From positions 6,448,001 to 6,512,000 of the forward strand of contig CM069871.1 in the NCBI GenBank assembly GCA_036172665.1: 64,000 nucleotides of DNA, given 5' to 3'. A program made the position numbers and the translations under genes. Under the pieces are notes generated by a model, which was given only the letters and a program-made list of their open reading frames with translations, made no database searches and had not been told where the DNA came from. Source of the stretch: Prosopocoilus inquinatus (taxonomy: Eukaryota; Arthropoda; Insecta; Coleoptera; Lucanidae). Each line of letters begins with the position of its first letter. Position 1 is the first letter of the stretch. This document shows positions 25,297 to 38,060 of the stretch, piece after piece.

Positions 25297-28189
25297 TAAT
25301 AAAAAGGTCTTTATATCACGTTAATCTATCATATATATCTTTTTTTTAAATAAATTATTTCTTACTTTCTCATAGTACATTACGTAATAATAATCGATTA
25401 CAAACAACAGAATAGATTTTACATGAATATATAAAATTGAATGGCATTATATGACCAAATTATTCTACAGGGTGGCGCAGAAATAATTACTCAAACTCTG
25501 AAAGCAAGCGCATTGAATTCAAACTATATAGCGCAAATTGTAACTTGACGTATCCATATCTAAGAGAAGAGATTTTGAGCTTATCGTAAATGACGAGGAG
25601 AGAAACAAAGAAATTAAAAAATACAAATCGTAATTTTTTAGATTCAAGGTTGGAAAAAGTGGTTGTTGCTTCTTCCGGAACGGAAGTCATTCCAGCCAAC
25701 CCGACTCATACTTTTATTAGTAAGTTTTAATACCCGCGCATCTTTAAAACCTACCCTCGTAAAATTACATAACCTAAAAATTACCGTATTTAAGTGCACC
25801 TCAAAAAAAGATTCCGAGATGCGCATCGCATATTTTCATTCGAACGACTTTTAACGACCGCTGGATTTTAAAACCCCGACTTCATTACACACTGTATAAT
25901 TACATATTACAGAAATGGCATGCTGTTGTGTGTACAATTTACATTCGGCTCGACTCCCATACACCCTTGGATTTTTATTTGAAAATTTTAATGACGGCAA
26001 ATGAGATGATGTTTAAGATCTCAAAGTCCTTATAAGCTGTATAATTAAATATAAGTTACAACTGTAGTTAAGAGCACGTACCATTTGCAATTCCAATAAC
26101 CCCTGGCGTATTAGTCATATTTGTTAATTATCGCTTCGTGGTGGTGGTGGTGGGGGTGGGGTGGAGTGGGGGGAATTGATTAGGATTTTAATTGAATAAT
26201 AACACCTCCTCGGTGTATTTATTAATTCAATCAATTAAACTGGTGGCCGCCGCCGCCGCCGTGAGTTTTTACGAGTAATGTTTATGGGATCGTGTACGTA
26301 AGTACAACAGTTATTTATTTTGTAAGACAATATACAGTAATGCTGACCTTGTAATATGAATATGCAAATCCGCACATATTAATAAACTTATAAATATGGA
26401 TAAAAGTGTTACGTATATTGAATGTGAGAACCTCTTTACAAACTTGCTTTTCAACAAAAAGGAATGCAGGCACCGGAACAATAATTATTGACTACTTCAT
26501 GTTGCATACTAATACGTATACACCTATAAGTAAGTAAGTAAGTATGCAGATTATCAAAGCAGAAGCCGTTATCGCGGTAGATTATTACGTAATGCGTGAG
26601 AAAGTTTACATTGTACTGATCCGAAACTATTGATGCATCCCATCCATGTAATTAGTGTTGTAATCTTCATACATATTAATTAGAGGTATTAAGTAGTATA
26701 CGCACCCAATGTTGCTAATGAACAGAATAGGTAGGTAAATATACGTAAAAAAGAAGAAAAGCGCGCGGTCTTCCTTAAGTAAACAACAAAATTACTAAAC
26801 GTGATATCCCCAGACATCATTAACGTTAATCAACCAAAACCAACACGGTAATTGCATATATAAATGAGTACGACTGAACTGCATAAGTATTGCTTCCGCG
26901 TGTATTAAGTATACGATATGGAGAGTTCGTGATTTTGGAAAACCACGTTTACAACTGAAACCATAAACAACAAGGAAAGTTATGCTTGTATGTGGAAGAA
27001 GGCGCGCAACCGCATATAATACTTCATACTGTAGAGAGCAGCGAGATATGTGATTTTTCCTGAAAGCTCATCATCATGATCTTACTTTCTAGAGTACGTG
27101 ATCGCAGGAGTTCAATAATTGATGATTTTCAGTATACGAGTACGTATACGTATGATTCCGACACCACACTTTATTGCGTAAAGCGAAAAAGCCGCCGCAA
27201 GGGAAACTCTACCTACATCATCATTAATCTCGTTAATTGTGAGATGGTGAGGCAGGGACGGACGGTGGGATTGATTGCATTTCTCAGACCTGTCAACCGT
27301 GCAAACAAAAACTCAAACACAAACGGGACAACGTAGATTTGCAATTGCGGATGTTAACTGCCGCCTGCCTGCGTTGGTTCAAATAGAAGTAGTAAATGGT
27401 CGGTGTCTTTGATTATGGGTCTTCAGCATAGAGAGAGAAGGAGGACGAGGAGGAGGCCAGTCCGGGAGGACGACTCCTGCTTTAAACGCCCGGAGCGCAG
27501 ATCAGATGTCGACGTTCCTGGAACGAGGTCTATTAGATTACCATTCCGGCAAATGCCTCGCCATCATGCAACCCTTTTTATCCTCGGCGAAATATTCGAT
27601 TATATGTGCGAACATCGCAGCTGATTAGCGATTGCTTGCACCTGTCACGCTTACACTATCTACCGCTAAATTAACTGCATCAAGTCCTCTTGATAATAAC
27701 ATCAGTTTGATACATCGCGCGCTGTTGTACTTGTTACAGCAGCATGCAAGTATATATCATTATTACCAATTGCTACACAGGATACGCCACTCTAAGTATG
27801 TACAACGGTCATTATTAAAATGAATTGTGCGTACGATACCTTCGAAAAGTATCCATTTACCACAATGGTCACCGGTGGTCTTAAGCACTATTCACTTTCG
27901 GTCTATTTTGTTGCGATGCGAAAGGATACTTCTCGAAAGCGTCGTACTTGCGATGGCGCACCCGGTATATTTCTACCAGGTCTTAAGCTTTATTACACAC
28001 TAATACGGATAGTTTAATACTGACCGTTAATACTACAATAAACAACGTATACGACGACGTAAAGCACAATTTACATAAATTTGATTAATTATCCGCCGTA
28101 TAACGCGCGTAAAATGCCTTGAACTGAATCAGTTATTACACGATTTAAAGAGATGAATACGCCGTTATGTTATTTATAGGTTAGGGGTT
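25297..28189. other. Single-copy block, no gene recognised
   Basis: Repeat-poor. An isolated ACAGGGTGGCGCAGAAATAA at about 25469 resembles an inverted-repeat element terminus but lacks a partner. The block contains a G-rich tract (26139-26173) and an (AAGT)n run near 26527-26544. Frames around 27076-27336, 27403-27624 and 27820-28017 show no recognisable domain. Confidence 0.4.
26139..26173 (+). other. G-rich tract, potential G-quadruplex
   Basis: A (GTG)n-type run passes into GGGGGTGGGGTGGAGTGGGG, giving several closely spaced runs of three or more G on the plus strand. It lies in otherwise AT-rich DNA, shortly before a GCCGCCGCCGCC run at 26244-26261. Confidence 0.5.
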
Positions 28190-28290
28190 CCCAACGGGGT
28201 GGATGAAGACTTGAAAGGGGTCGGTGAACCTCTGGGGATTGCGTTGGCGGAGCGGGGACAGTCGATGAACCTATTTTAAGGGATCGGAGT
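28190..28290. mobile_element. Possible hAT-type transposon end (fragment)
   Basis: TAGGGGTTCCCAAC (about 28191) followed by GGGGTCGGTGAACCTCTGGG resembles the terminal and sub-terminal sequence common in non-autonomous hAT elements of animals. The short GC-rich segment contrasts with its surroundings. No matching inverted terminus or 8-bp target duplication was found, so it is probably a truncated copy. Confidence 0.35.
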
Positions 28291-28532
28291 TATAAATTCT
28301 TGTTTAGTGGAAGCCTATCTGAATTGCTTATTTTTAAAAACAAAAAAAAAGTAAAACATTTACAATGTTAAATACATTTCAATTAAACATCGTACAGTGA
28401 CGAACATAGATAACGGGACGCTATTTTTTCCTAACTTAACTAAATCTAACACTAACTTAGCACCAAAATCAAAAATATAACGTAACATCAGCTTTAATTG
28501 GCAGTTCTGTGTTAATTAAATTTCTTATTGTA

Positions 28533-28722
28533 CTGGGTGATCATTTTCAATCCGGAATACGTAAGGTTAGTACGATTACCCTTGATAATTAATAATTTTG
28601 ATGTTTTTTAATATGATTTTAATTAAAGATGTCATTATCAAGGGTATTCGTAGTAATCTTCCATGTTCGAGGGTAGTCATGCTAACCTCCGACTAAGTTC
28701 CGGATTGAAAATGATCAGGTGG
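28533..28722. mobile_element. 190-bp palindromic MITE, TA-flanked
   Basis: Left end CTGGGTGATCATTTTCAATC and right end (minus strand CCACCTGATCATTTTCAATC) form terminal inverted repeats. Inner blocks ACCCTTGATAAT and ATTATCAAGGGT also pair, so nearly the whole element folds back. TA flanks both sides (28531-28532 and 28723-28724). Confidence 0.75.
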
Positions 28723-28849
28723 TATACACAGCAGTACTATAATAGCTCTAATAACTTCAAGAAGTAGACACTAATTCAGATTCAATTGCTTTTAAATTGC
28801 CGTCATTCACATACTAATTAAATCAAATAGAGTCAATTCGAATAAAAGA

Positions 28850-30680
28850 AAAAAGAGGCGATCAATTGATTTTCAAAATAGAAATGCTCCTAAAATACAG
28901 TCAACACATCGAATAACAACAAAAACAAAAGAAGAAAAGACGATCGTTCACGAAGATGGGGCGAAAATAAAAACTGTGTGAAATTCACTACGTCAAATCG
29001 ATATAAACACTGACGTTTTTTACGACGACCAAAGATTGCAAATCTGTAAACATTAAAGAAAAACGATTAGATAATAATTACAAAATAAAATATAGTCCAG
29101 TCGAATAAAAGAGAAAGAAAAAAAAACAAAACCGGTGATCAATAGACGAAATCAAAATGTGAAATAAAATCTTAACTTAAATAAGAAAAAGAAAAACAAA
29201 CAAAAGACGATCGCTTGATAATTGAAAATAAAAATAGAAAAAATCAAATAAAAGAAAAAAAAAACAAAGAACGAAATAATCAATTGATAGTTAAAAAATA
29301 AAAACAAAATAGATCAAATCGATTAAAAGGTCGAACAACCGATTCTGTTAAAAATTAAATAAAATAAACTCAAATGATGAATGTAAAAAATTAAAGATGG
29401 CGATAAAGTTAGGACTTGTCAAGTTAAAGAAAAATAATTACATTAAGGAAAAGGAAACTGAAGTCAAATCAAAAAGAAAAAGAAAAATCGACACGATTAA
29501 AGTGTAATATTATCCTGAATCGCGTAAACGAAAACAAAAACAAAACAAAAGGCGATTCACTTGATAATTAAAAAAAAAGTAAAATCGCGTCAAATAAAAT
29601 CAAACAAAAGAAAAAGCAAAATATGATAAGTCGATATTCAAAAAAAAATAAAAACGGAATAAACGTATTAACGTACGATTAAAAGAAAAAAGAAAACAAA
29701 GGTCAATCAATAGATTATAATAAAAGTGTTTAATAATAATAGTGTTTATTGTAAATTAAAATAAAGTCAAATAAGGAAATAAAAATGAAAACAGAAGACG
29801 ATCGGTGATGAAGATAAAATTAAAACAAAAATCCTGTAAGGCCAACGGATTAAGAAAAAAAATACGAAGAGAACAAAACTGCTTAATGGAATCAAGAAAA
29901 AGCAAAATGTAAAATAAAGTAAGCCTCCATCGAGCGAAAGTAAAATAAACAAAAGACGATCAATTGACAATTAAAAAACAAAAGAAAAATCATTTCTAAT
30001 AAAATCAAATGCGATCAAAAAAACCATTAAAAGAAAATAAACTCAAATGAAGAATGAAAAAATAAAAATAAAAGATGGCGATAAAGTTAGGATTTTTATC
30101 ATATTAAAGAGAAATATATAAATATTAAAGGAAAAGGAAAATAAAGTCAAATCAAATGGTTTGATGATTACTTTTATACGATTTGAGATTATTTTATTCC
30201 ACATTTTAATCCACAGAGAAAAGGGAACTCTAAACATAAACGAAAAAAAAATACTAAACAAACGACGATCAACTGAAAATCAAAAAATAAAAACGTGTTA
30301 AATAAAATAAAACTAAAGTTGATAAATTGATGATTAAAAAAAACAAATGTAAACGATTTAAAGAAAAAGAAATAAATAAAAATCGATCAATTGATTATAA
30401 AGTAAAGTCAAAGCAAGAAATAAAAACAAAAGACGATCGGTGATAAAAATTCTGCAAAACTAAGTCAAATAGAATCAAGAACACTGACGAATTAAGCGAG
30501 AGGAAAAAAAGAAGAGAAAGAAAGAAACAAACAGATAATAAATAAACAAAGCAAATCGAATCAAGAAGAATCGTTTTATTAACTAAAATTAAATTAATTA
30601 TTATTAAAAAAATATAATAAAGCGAAATAAAATAAACTGTTACAAGATAGATTTAAATTTAACATTACTAGTAAGTACAG
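28850..30680. repeat. A-rich complex satellite, array A
   Basis: Long modules built around AAAAGACGATCAATTGATAA, AATCCTGTAAGG/ATTCTGCAAAACT (29831 and 30449, 618 apart) and CTGACGAATTAAG recur with substitutions. The plus strand is extremely A-rich with few T and C runs. The array ends just before TACAGGGTGATTTATTAGCT (30682), the same junction that ends array B. Long minus-strand frames, for example 29767-29970, are F/L/S-rich artefacts of composition. Confidence 0.8.
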
Positions 30681-31220
30681 GGTGATTTATTAGCTCACCG
30701 ACAAGCTTTGCCATACGAAAGCCAACGCAATTTTAAGGACAAAAAAATCATTTGAACATACAGGGCGTTCACGCGAAGCCGCTACAACGGATAACTGCTT
30801 TATTTGCATTTTTACGAAGCAACTTGAATTAGGAAAGTTTCAGGATCTCTCCTGCTCGATTTTATAGTACCATCACAGAGTAACTTCGAGATTTTCAATT
30901 GTTTTACAACTTTTTTTTAGTGAAGTCTTTGAACGAGATGCTTTTGTTCAAAAGTGTTTCATTCAGATTTTCATACGATGAAGACAGAGTTGGAAAATAA
31001 AACAGCCTTATCAAGAGACGGTAAGCGCTATATTTTGATACTCAGGACAGAAATAGCTGATATGGACAGAGATCAAATCAACAAGAATTAATTAAATTAG
31101 GCCCGATTTTTCCAGCTCCAGATAAATTGATCTCCTAGATAAGATCCTAGGAATCAACACAATGGTTTCCAAGGATATTACCTAGCAGATAATTTTATTA
31201 GGAGGTGAAAAGACTGGGAC

Positions 31221-31354
31221 TTAGGTCCAGTTTTAAAATTGCAGATCAACTTTGAGCTGAGGTTTAAACCCTTAGCAACGATTATTTCAACAATAGTTGT
31301 AAAGGATTTAAGCTTCAGCTCAAAGTTAAACTGTCATTGTAAAACTGGGCCTAA
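31221..31354. mobile_element. 134-bp foldback MITE
   Basis: TTAGGTCCAGTTTTA at the left pairs with TAAAACTGGGCCTAA at the right. The inner segments CAACTTTGAGCTGAGG and CTTCAGCTCAAAGTT also pair, leaving a small loop around 31275-31300. A similar GGGCC-ended, AACTTT-containing foldback lies at 56305-56442. Confidence 0.75.
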
Positions 31355-31827
31355 ATCGTGTATTCCTAACAGCCGGTTAAAATGACTAAAGTATCCAGTG
31401 GCGTAGTCGTGAAAATACCACATTATTTTAGATGTGGAAAAACTTCGTTCTGCTCACTTTTCGGAGCTGTCAATTTATTTACGATTAATTATCTCTTACA
31501 AATTAAAGTTAGTAGACAAATGATTGTCACGTTCGATCATGTTTCCCTCGTTTCGAAAAATAACTACAACCAAACGTGCTTCATCAAATTAACGCTTGAA
31601 CTCGTTTCATGCATAAAACCAAAGAAGTAACAGTAGAATATCCAAGGTTCGCAATTAAAAAGCGACGTTAATAACCAGAGACTGTCCCTAATTGCAGCAA
31701 TACCGTATGAATGATTGCCTAAGATTACAGTTAAGTTGCATGATCTAATTAATCACGAAGATAGATAATTTGGCGAAATGAAAATCGGTTAGAAGAGTGA
31801 AGAACGAGCGGTAGGTTTGAATTGGAA

Positions 31828-31858
<31 letters not shown>

Positions 31859-33480
31859 CTCGCCGAGAACATCCATTTGCTTCACAAATGAAGATGGATG
31901 TAATTAATTACCGCCAGATACAAAATAAAACCGATACAATTCATTTCATTAAGTATACAACTCGGCTTATAATTACGTATTATTAAGTACGTTGCACGTA
32001 ATTTCATGCTTTTGCAAATCTCATAGTTTATTACGAATAAATGCATGGCCTGCTCACCTCTGCCTATACGTACTTGCGTTGTAAATACGTATAACTGCAC
32101 AGGCATTAAGAATTGCTAATTTTCAAGAGGAAGAAAAAAAATTATGCGAATTTAGATAACGGAGTTGAGGAAGACTGCGTGCGTCTTCCAGTTTCCGGGA
32201 ATATTTTTTTCTCACACCGTTACACTGTTTTAATAACAATATAAGACACGCAAGCGTATTCACAACGTATGGAAGAAAAATGGCATGCGTTCGTTATTAT
32301 AGTTTGCCTTGTTTGTGTTCGGGTCATTCGACAAGGCTCGAAGGACCATTATAAATAGGTTCTCCGGAACTACGTGGATGGATAGATGATGGTTAATAGA
32401 AACGTCGACGTTTCGATGAGATCTCACTTATCTTATTCCACTTGATATCAGTGTCAGTTTGCTTTATCTGTGAGCAGATCTGTCAGTTGACACATTGATC
32501 AATGTACCAACGGAAAATCGATAGATTATATTGGGATATACATACGAATAGAATTAATATAATCCCATGCAGATACGAATGACTTGGCCAGGCTGAGCAT
32601 GTTCTTCTTTGAAAGGCTCGCGTTCTTTAAATCATGCCTCCACGTCCTCAGGATATCTCAAGTTTAACAGTGCAATTCTCTTGAGACATGAAGGAACGTT
32701 AAACATCAACATTCAACGGTTAAACTCATATAAAATTTCAATCTATTTCAGTTTACTGCTTTAGTAGTTTCTGCATTACTACAAATTCTAAGCATTACGT
32801 AATGGTATAAACGTAAATAATACGAGTATAATGATCCTAGACAGGTGCACAAAATTAACAAGGCTTGAAATTGAAATCGCATTCGATTTCGTACGTGGAA
32901 AAACAGATTGCCAACTTTAGATTCCACGTTATTACCATAATTGATGGCCATCAAGGATGCTACAGATACCTACTTCTAACCGTTCCATTCTAAAACGGAT
33001 TTTTACACTCACTCTATTTTATGGCGGTTTAAAGAAGAAGCAACTCCTTTTAATTCCGTCCACGCCGACATTCCATCTGATTATTCTGTCATACCGAAGT
33101 AAAAGTACGCGCCGCCGTTTAATTGAAAAGTAAAACCGACGCGTACGCAAAACGAGAATGAAAACGATTCGACTTCGCTCTCGATGTATATAATTTCGCA
33201 GATGTTTCCGTTTCGGTTCGGTGTGCACAAACAACACAGGAACACACAAACTGACTGAATTTTTTCAAGTCGAAAAAGTGATGGTGTGCTCCTTGCTGCA
33301 GAACCGACGATAAATTGATTCTGAAATAACTATAGCACGGAAATAATCTTTTTTCGGGGAGAGAAGGAAGAAGAAATTACTAATTACTTTCTATGACATC
33401 GACAACTGATTGCAAACTAAACATTTTTACGGCCAGGTCAAAAAAATCTCCACTCCACTTCGTCGCCCTGCGTAACAAGA
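31355..33480. other. Single-copy block, no gene recognised
   Basis: Repeat-poor apart from the (GT)n tract. Around 32980-33260 CpG density is raised, including a partial inverted repeat (GTACGCGCCG near 33106 and CGACGCGTACG near 33138). No exon or RNA gene was recognised. Confidence 0.4.
31832..31858. repeat. (GT)n microsatellite
   Basis: An uninterrupted GT run of about 13-14 units, the longest dinucleotide repeat in the window. Confidence 0.95.
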
Positions 33481-33483
33481 AAA

Positions 33484-33600
33484 GCCAAGTCGAAGGACCA
33501 AAAAAATTTTGCCCTCTATTCCCATCCCTTCGTTATCTTAATAAAGAGAAGCCAGGTCGAAGGACCAAAATCCGCGTCGAGGTACCAAAACCGTTGAAAT
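33484..33600. repeat. Short tandem duplication, 67-bp period
   Basis: GCCAAGTCGAAGGACCAAAA at 33484 matches GCCAGGTCGAAGGACCAAAA at 33551, and a third partial match (CGTCGAGGTACCAAAA) follows at once. The open frame across it (33393-33641) is unrecognised. Confidence 0.6.
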
Positions 33601-33789
33601 CAGAAGAACCCATCGTGGTCTATAATCTCTTGAATAATTAAAATATTATTTTTTTTTTCATGAAATGAAACGATGATTGCTTTTACTTCAATATATCCTC
33701 TGATTTGTTTGTCGTTCCTTTTTCTCCATTTTACTTTCGTATTTAATCATATCTTCTTCATTTTTTTTTCAACGTTTTTCATTGTGCAC

Positions 33790-35400
33790 ACCTAACAAAA
33801 ATTCCGTAAAGCGAAGTCAAATCGAATCAAGTGCACTGACGGATTAAGAAAAAAAATACAAACTGATTCAAACTGATTGCATCGAGTAAACGAAAAACAA
33901 AAGACGATCAATTGGCAATTAATTTTTTTTTTAATCATTGCAAATAAAATCAAATTAAATAAGAAATAAAGGGAAGACAAGATAATCAGTGAAAACGAAT
34001 GAAATCGATTAAGAGAGAAAACAAAAAGCTGATTATATTAAAAATTAAATAAAATAAACTCGACTGAAGAATGAAAAAAATAAAGGGCGACGAAAAGGTT
34101 AGGACTTTTGGCATGTTACAGAAAAATAATTACGAAAAGGAAAGGAAACTAAAGTCAAATAAAAAAAAAAAAATAATCTCATCTCCGCATAAACGAAAAC
34201 AAAACAAAAGCCGATCAATTGATGATTAAAAAAAAAGTAAGATAGTGTCAAATAAAATCAAACAATAGAAAAAAATAAGAGATGATAACTTGATCGTCAA
34301 AACAATAAGAACAATACAAATGTAATGGATTTACAGAAAAAAAAACTAAGGCCGATCAATTGATAATAAAATAAAGCCAGATAAGGAAATAAAAACGAAA
34401 ACAAAAGACGATCGGACGATGGAGATAAAGATAAAGATAAAACAAAAATTCTGTAAAGCGAGTCAAATCGAATCAAGTGCACTGACGGATTAAAAAAAAA
34501 AATACGAAGAGAATCGAACTGATTAATGGAATAAAAAAAGTTGTCTAAAATAAAATGAGCTTACATGGAGTAAACGAAAAACAAAAGACGATCAACCGGC
34601 AATTAAAAAATTTGAAAAAAAATCATTGCAAATGAAATCAATTTAAATAAGAAATTTAAAAAAAATATAAGATAATCAATACAAACAAATGAAAGATTAA
34701 AAGAGAAAATAAAGGTCGATCAACTGATTATATTAAAAATTAAATATAATAAAGTCAACTAAAGAATGAAAAAAATAAAAGATGGCGATAATTGTCACAT
34801 TAAAGAAAAATATGTAGATATTAAAGGAAGAGGGAAATAAAGTTAAATCAGATGATTCGATGATTATTTTTACGCGATTTGAGATTCTTTTACTCCATAT
34901 TTTAATCCGAAGAGAAAAGAGAAATGGCGATCAATCGACAGGACAAGATGAAAGTGTAAAAAAATCTGAAATCATGTAAACGAAAAAAATGACAATACAA
35001 AAGACGATCAATTAAATTAAATAATAATTAAATAATTAGAAAATTAAATCGTGTCAAATAAAAACAAACAAAAGTTGATGAATTGATGGTTAAAAAATAA
35101 AAACAGCAAATGTAGTCGATTAGAAGAAAAAAAAAACAATATTCGATCCATTGATTATTATAAGATAAAGTCAAATGAGGAAACAAAAACTTAAACAAAA
35201 GAGTATCGGTGATAACGATAAAACGAAAATAGAAATTCTGTAAAACTTCTGTAAAAAGAAACTGAAAACTCAGACAGGAAACAAAATCAAAACGAGTCAA
35301 GAAAAGAGGTAAGATGATAAAAAATAAAATAAAATGAAAGAAAGTGAAATAAAGCGACAAACTGTTACAAGTTAAAAAAAAATCAATTTAACGTTATTGA
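33790..35400. repeat. A-rich complex satellite, array B
   Basis: Same family and orientation as array A. ATTCYGTAAAGCGA landmarks occur at 33801 and 34448, with a related block at 35235 (spacings 647 and 787), and CAAGTGCACTGACGGATTAA occurs in the first two units. The block with AAAAGACGATCGG is shared with array A at about 29798. The array ends just before TACAGGGTGATTTTCATTAG (35401), homologous to the end of array A. No coding capacity. Confidence 0.8.
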
Positions 35401-35479
35401 TACAGGGTGATTTTCATTAGCTCAGCGACAAGTTTTACATACGAAAGGTGATGCGATTTTAAGCAAAAAAAAAAGTCAA

Positions 35480-36239
35480 TTCAAATATAAAATAAAAATA
35501 TAACCAGCCCTGTTAATTAATGGGGAAAAAAAATGCAAAGTCGAGTGACCAATAAATACTATCGAAATAGCCAATATTTACCAATTCGTTTTAGTAATGG
35601 CTTCCCTATTCAATTAAATTCCAAATTGAAATATTCCTTCTACATAATCCAGCACAGATCTGAACTGCCGCATAATTAATTGCAAAACAATTTGCGTAGG
35701 GACACAGCGATTATCCTAAACAACGTTATTCAATTTGGCAAAACAAAACAAAACTGTCAATCACTATAATAATTTATTCGTTCCCCCCACCCCCCTCACC
35801 GCGAAACATTCGGGCAAATGAAGCGCGATCCAAATTAAACACATAGGCGATAATAATTTAATTATTAATTCGTTTCTCATAATAATAATAATAATATTTT
35901 ATTCCGAGCAAGATCCAATAATACCATGGACGGCGGCCTGCAGTTTTCGATTAGTATAACTCGGAATGACTCCATCGCAGCAGGCAAGGTGTTATTTTCC
36001 CGAAAGCAAAAGTGAATAAGAGAAACGCCAAAGCACAAGAAAAAAAAACGACGTACGTAACAAGGTAGTAATTTAAAGCGTACTTTCTTATACAGCGGTA
36101 ATGACATCGCGCAATAAAGTGAGTCGGTAATTCGCGTGTATTACAGAAAAATAAAAAAACAAGTGCGCGCGGTGCACACACGAGGAGCATTCACGTGAGA
36201 CTCCGTTTTATTTCTGCAAAACGAATTACAAGAGGGTAA
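35480..36239. other. No gene recognised
   Basis: Single-copy AT-rich sequence with a C-rich run (TTCCCCCCACCCCCC near 35781) and an (AAT)n run near 35879-35895. Confidence 0.45.
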
Positions 36240-37400
36240 TCTTGAGAGACCTTTTAAAATCATTTACTATCCGCTGGTCGCATTCTTGTATTCCACTTCG
36301 CAAAGGAATATTTGAAGTCTTAACTTTGCCAATCAATTTTCAAAAAAAAATTTCCTTCCACAACAACCTTTCTGCATAACGTGAAGTGTAAACAAGAGGC
36401 CTTTTGAAATAACTTAGTATCCGCTGGTCGCATTCTTGTACTTCGCTTTGCAAAGTCTTTAACCTTGCCATATTCAATTTTCAAAAACTCTTCCCTCCAC
36501 AATAAACTCTCTGTAAGACGAAATACAAAAGAGTTTTCTTGAGTGGCCTTTTAAAATAATTTACTATCCTTTGGTCGCATTCTTGTATTCCACTTTGTAA
36601 AGGAATATTTGAAGCCTTAACTTTGCCAATCAATTTTCAAAAAAAATTTCCTTCCACAACAACCTTTCTGCATAACGTGAAGTGTAAACAAGAGGCCTTT
36701 TGAAATAATTTAGTATCCGCTGGTCGCATTCTTGTACTCCGCTTTGCAAAGTCTTTAACCATGCCATATTCAATTTTCAAAAACTCTTCCCTCCACAGTA
36801 AACTCTCTGTAAGACGAAATACAAAAGAGTTTTCTTGAGTGGCCTTTTAAAATAATTTACTATCCTTTGGTCGCATTGTTGTATTCCACTTTGCAAAGGA
36901 AGTCTTAACTTCGCCAATCAATTTTCAAAAACTTTTTCCTTCCACAACAAACTTTCTGCAAAACGTAAAGTGTAAACAAGAGTGTAAACTTGACACGCCT
37001 TTTGAAATAATTTAGTTTACGCTGGTCGCATTCTTGTATTCCACTTTGCAAAGTCTTTAACCAATTTTCAAAAACTTTTCCCTCCACAGCAAACTTTCCG
37101 CAAGACGAAATACAAAAGAGTATGCTTGAGAGGTCTTTTAAAATACTTTAGTATCCGCTGGACGCATTCTTGTATTCATCTTTGCAAAGAAAAATTTGAA
37201 GTCTTAACCTTGCCATACAATTTTCAAAAAGTTTTTCCCCGTAGCAAAACGTAAAACACACCAGATCTTGAAAGGTCTTTTAAAATATTTTAATATCCGG
37301 TGGTTGTATTCTTGTATTCCACTTCGCAAAATGAAATTTGAAATCTCAAGCTTGCCATGCAGTTTTCAAAAAAAAAGAAAACCTTTTTTTCTTCCACACC
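36240..37400. repeat. ~148-bp tandem array with dimeric higher-order structure
   Basis: TGGTCGCATTCTTGTA-type landmarks at 36275, 36425, 36572, 36721, 36868, 37023, 37159 and 37301 give eight units of 136-155 bases. Alternate units are more alike than neighbours: units 1 and 3 share GGAATATTTGAAG, and units 2 and 4 share AACTCTTCCCTCCACA. The recently amplified unit was therefore a ~297-base dimer. The last units are more diverged. Confidence 0.9.
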
Positions 37401-37988
37401 AATCTATCACCTGTCCGTCAGGGTCTTGTGCAAATCACGCGCGATATTTATTATCCTATCGTATAGGTTCACTTGACACGAGAGTGATTTACCGGTGAGT
37501 GAGCTCTCGTTCTTTTGTCTTGTCCTAATCAGTTTCATCATCGTCGTCAGTTTTGATGAAGTATAATCCAGCGGAAAATTTAGTGTTATGACAAGCGGAG
37601 AAATATTTTATTTAACGAGAAGAGCAGAAGAACCCCGCGCAGTAAAGTTCATCCATAGTTTTATCTGTCGCAGTAAAGATGGTATGCAAGCTACGTGAGC
37701 AAGGAATAACAAACAGACAAACAAACCAACAAGCAAAGGAAAAAAAAAGATAGGTACAGCAATAGCCCCGAGCAACGCGCTTCACTTCACACGTGACTAG
37801 ATAATTATTTGGCATGTCCTCTTTCCAACGCGGTATTAAAGCTTGACCATCATGAATTCGCCGTGACCACGGTGGTTGTTTGATGGGTTGATAAACCCCC
37901 CCGTCCCCTCGTCCCCCTCGTTCGCTGCACTCGCACTTGAAAAACTGTTGTTAGCTTCAATTGCATAACATGTCTCAGAGCGACCGGG
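37401..37988. other. Single-copy block leading to a promoter-like site
   Basis: A segment bounded by a possible acceptor (CCTGTCCGTCAG, ending near 37421) and a good donor-like sequence (CCG followed by GTGAGT at 37496) is open in one frame (CPSGSCANHARYLL...). It could be an exon of about 74 bases, but no partner exon is identified. The rest is unremarkable until C-rich sequence near 37895-37920. Confidence 0.25.
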
Positions 37989-38022
37989 TATAAAAGGTGG
38001 CATTGAAAGGAAACACATTTCA
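37989..38022 (+). promoter_or_regulatory. Candidate TATA-box core promoter
   Basis: TATAAAAG at 37989-37996 in a GC-rich setting (GACCGGG upstream, GTGGC downstream). TTCACTT follows with its A at 38022, 33 bases from the first T of the box, close to normal TATA-to-start spacing in insects. An ATG opening an 89-codon frame follows at 38061. Sequence upstream (37860-37960) is C- and CpG-rich compared with the window. Evidence is motif-only. Confidence 0.4.
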
Positions 38023-38060
38023 CTTACGACCAACACCAGACTTCTTGTGCGAAGAGTAAT

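Noticed and set aside
25469..25900. MITE starting ACAGGGTGGCGCAG
   Set aside because: No inverted partner end was found downstream; the CACACTGTA near 25890 matches too few bases.
32399..32414. Perfect 16-base palindrome GAAACGTCGACGTTTC
   Set aside because: About one perfect 16-base palindrome is expected by chance in 64 kb, and no partner or context gives it meaning.
29767..35360. F/L/S-rich minus-strand frames resembling membrane proteins
   Set aside because: They are antisense translations of A-rich satellite modules, present in both arrays, and reflect composition only.
36240..37400. Regular array considered as CRISPR-like
   Set aside because: Units are contiguous 148-bp monomers with no constant-repeat and variable-spacer alternation, in eukaryotic-type DNA.
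37530..37556. CTGACGA...GAAAC on the minus strand as a hammerhead
   Set aside because: Only about eight bases separate the two core boxes and they cannot pair; stem III is absent.
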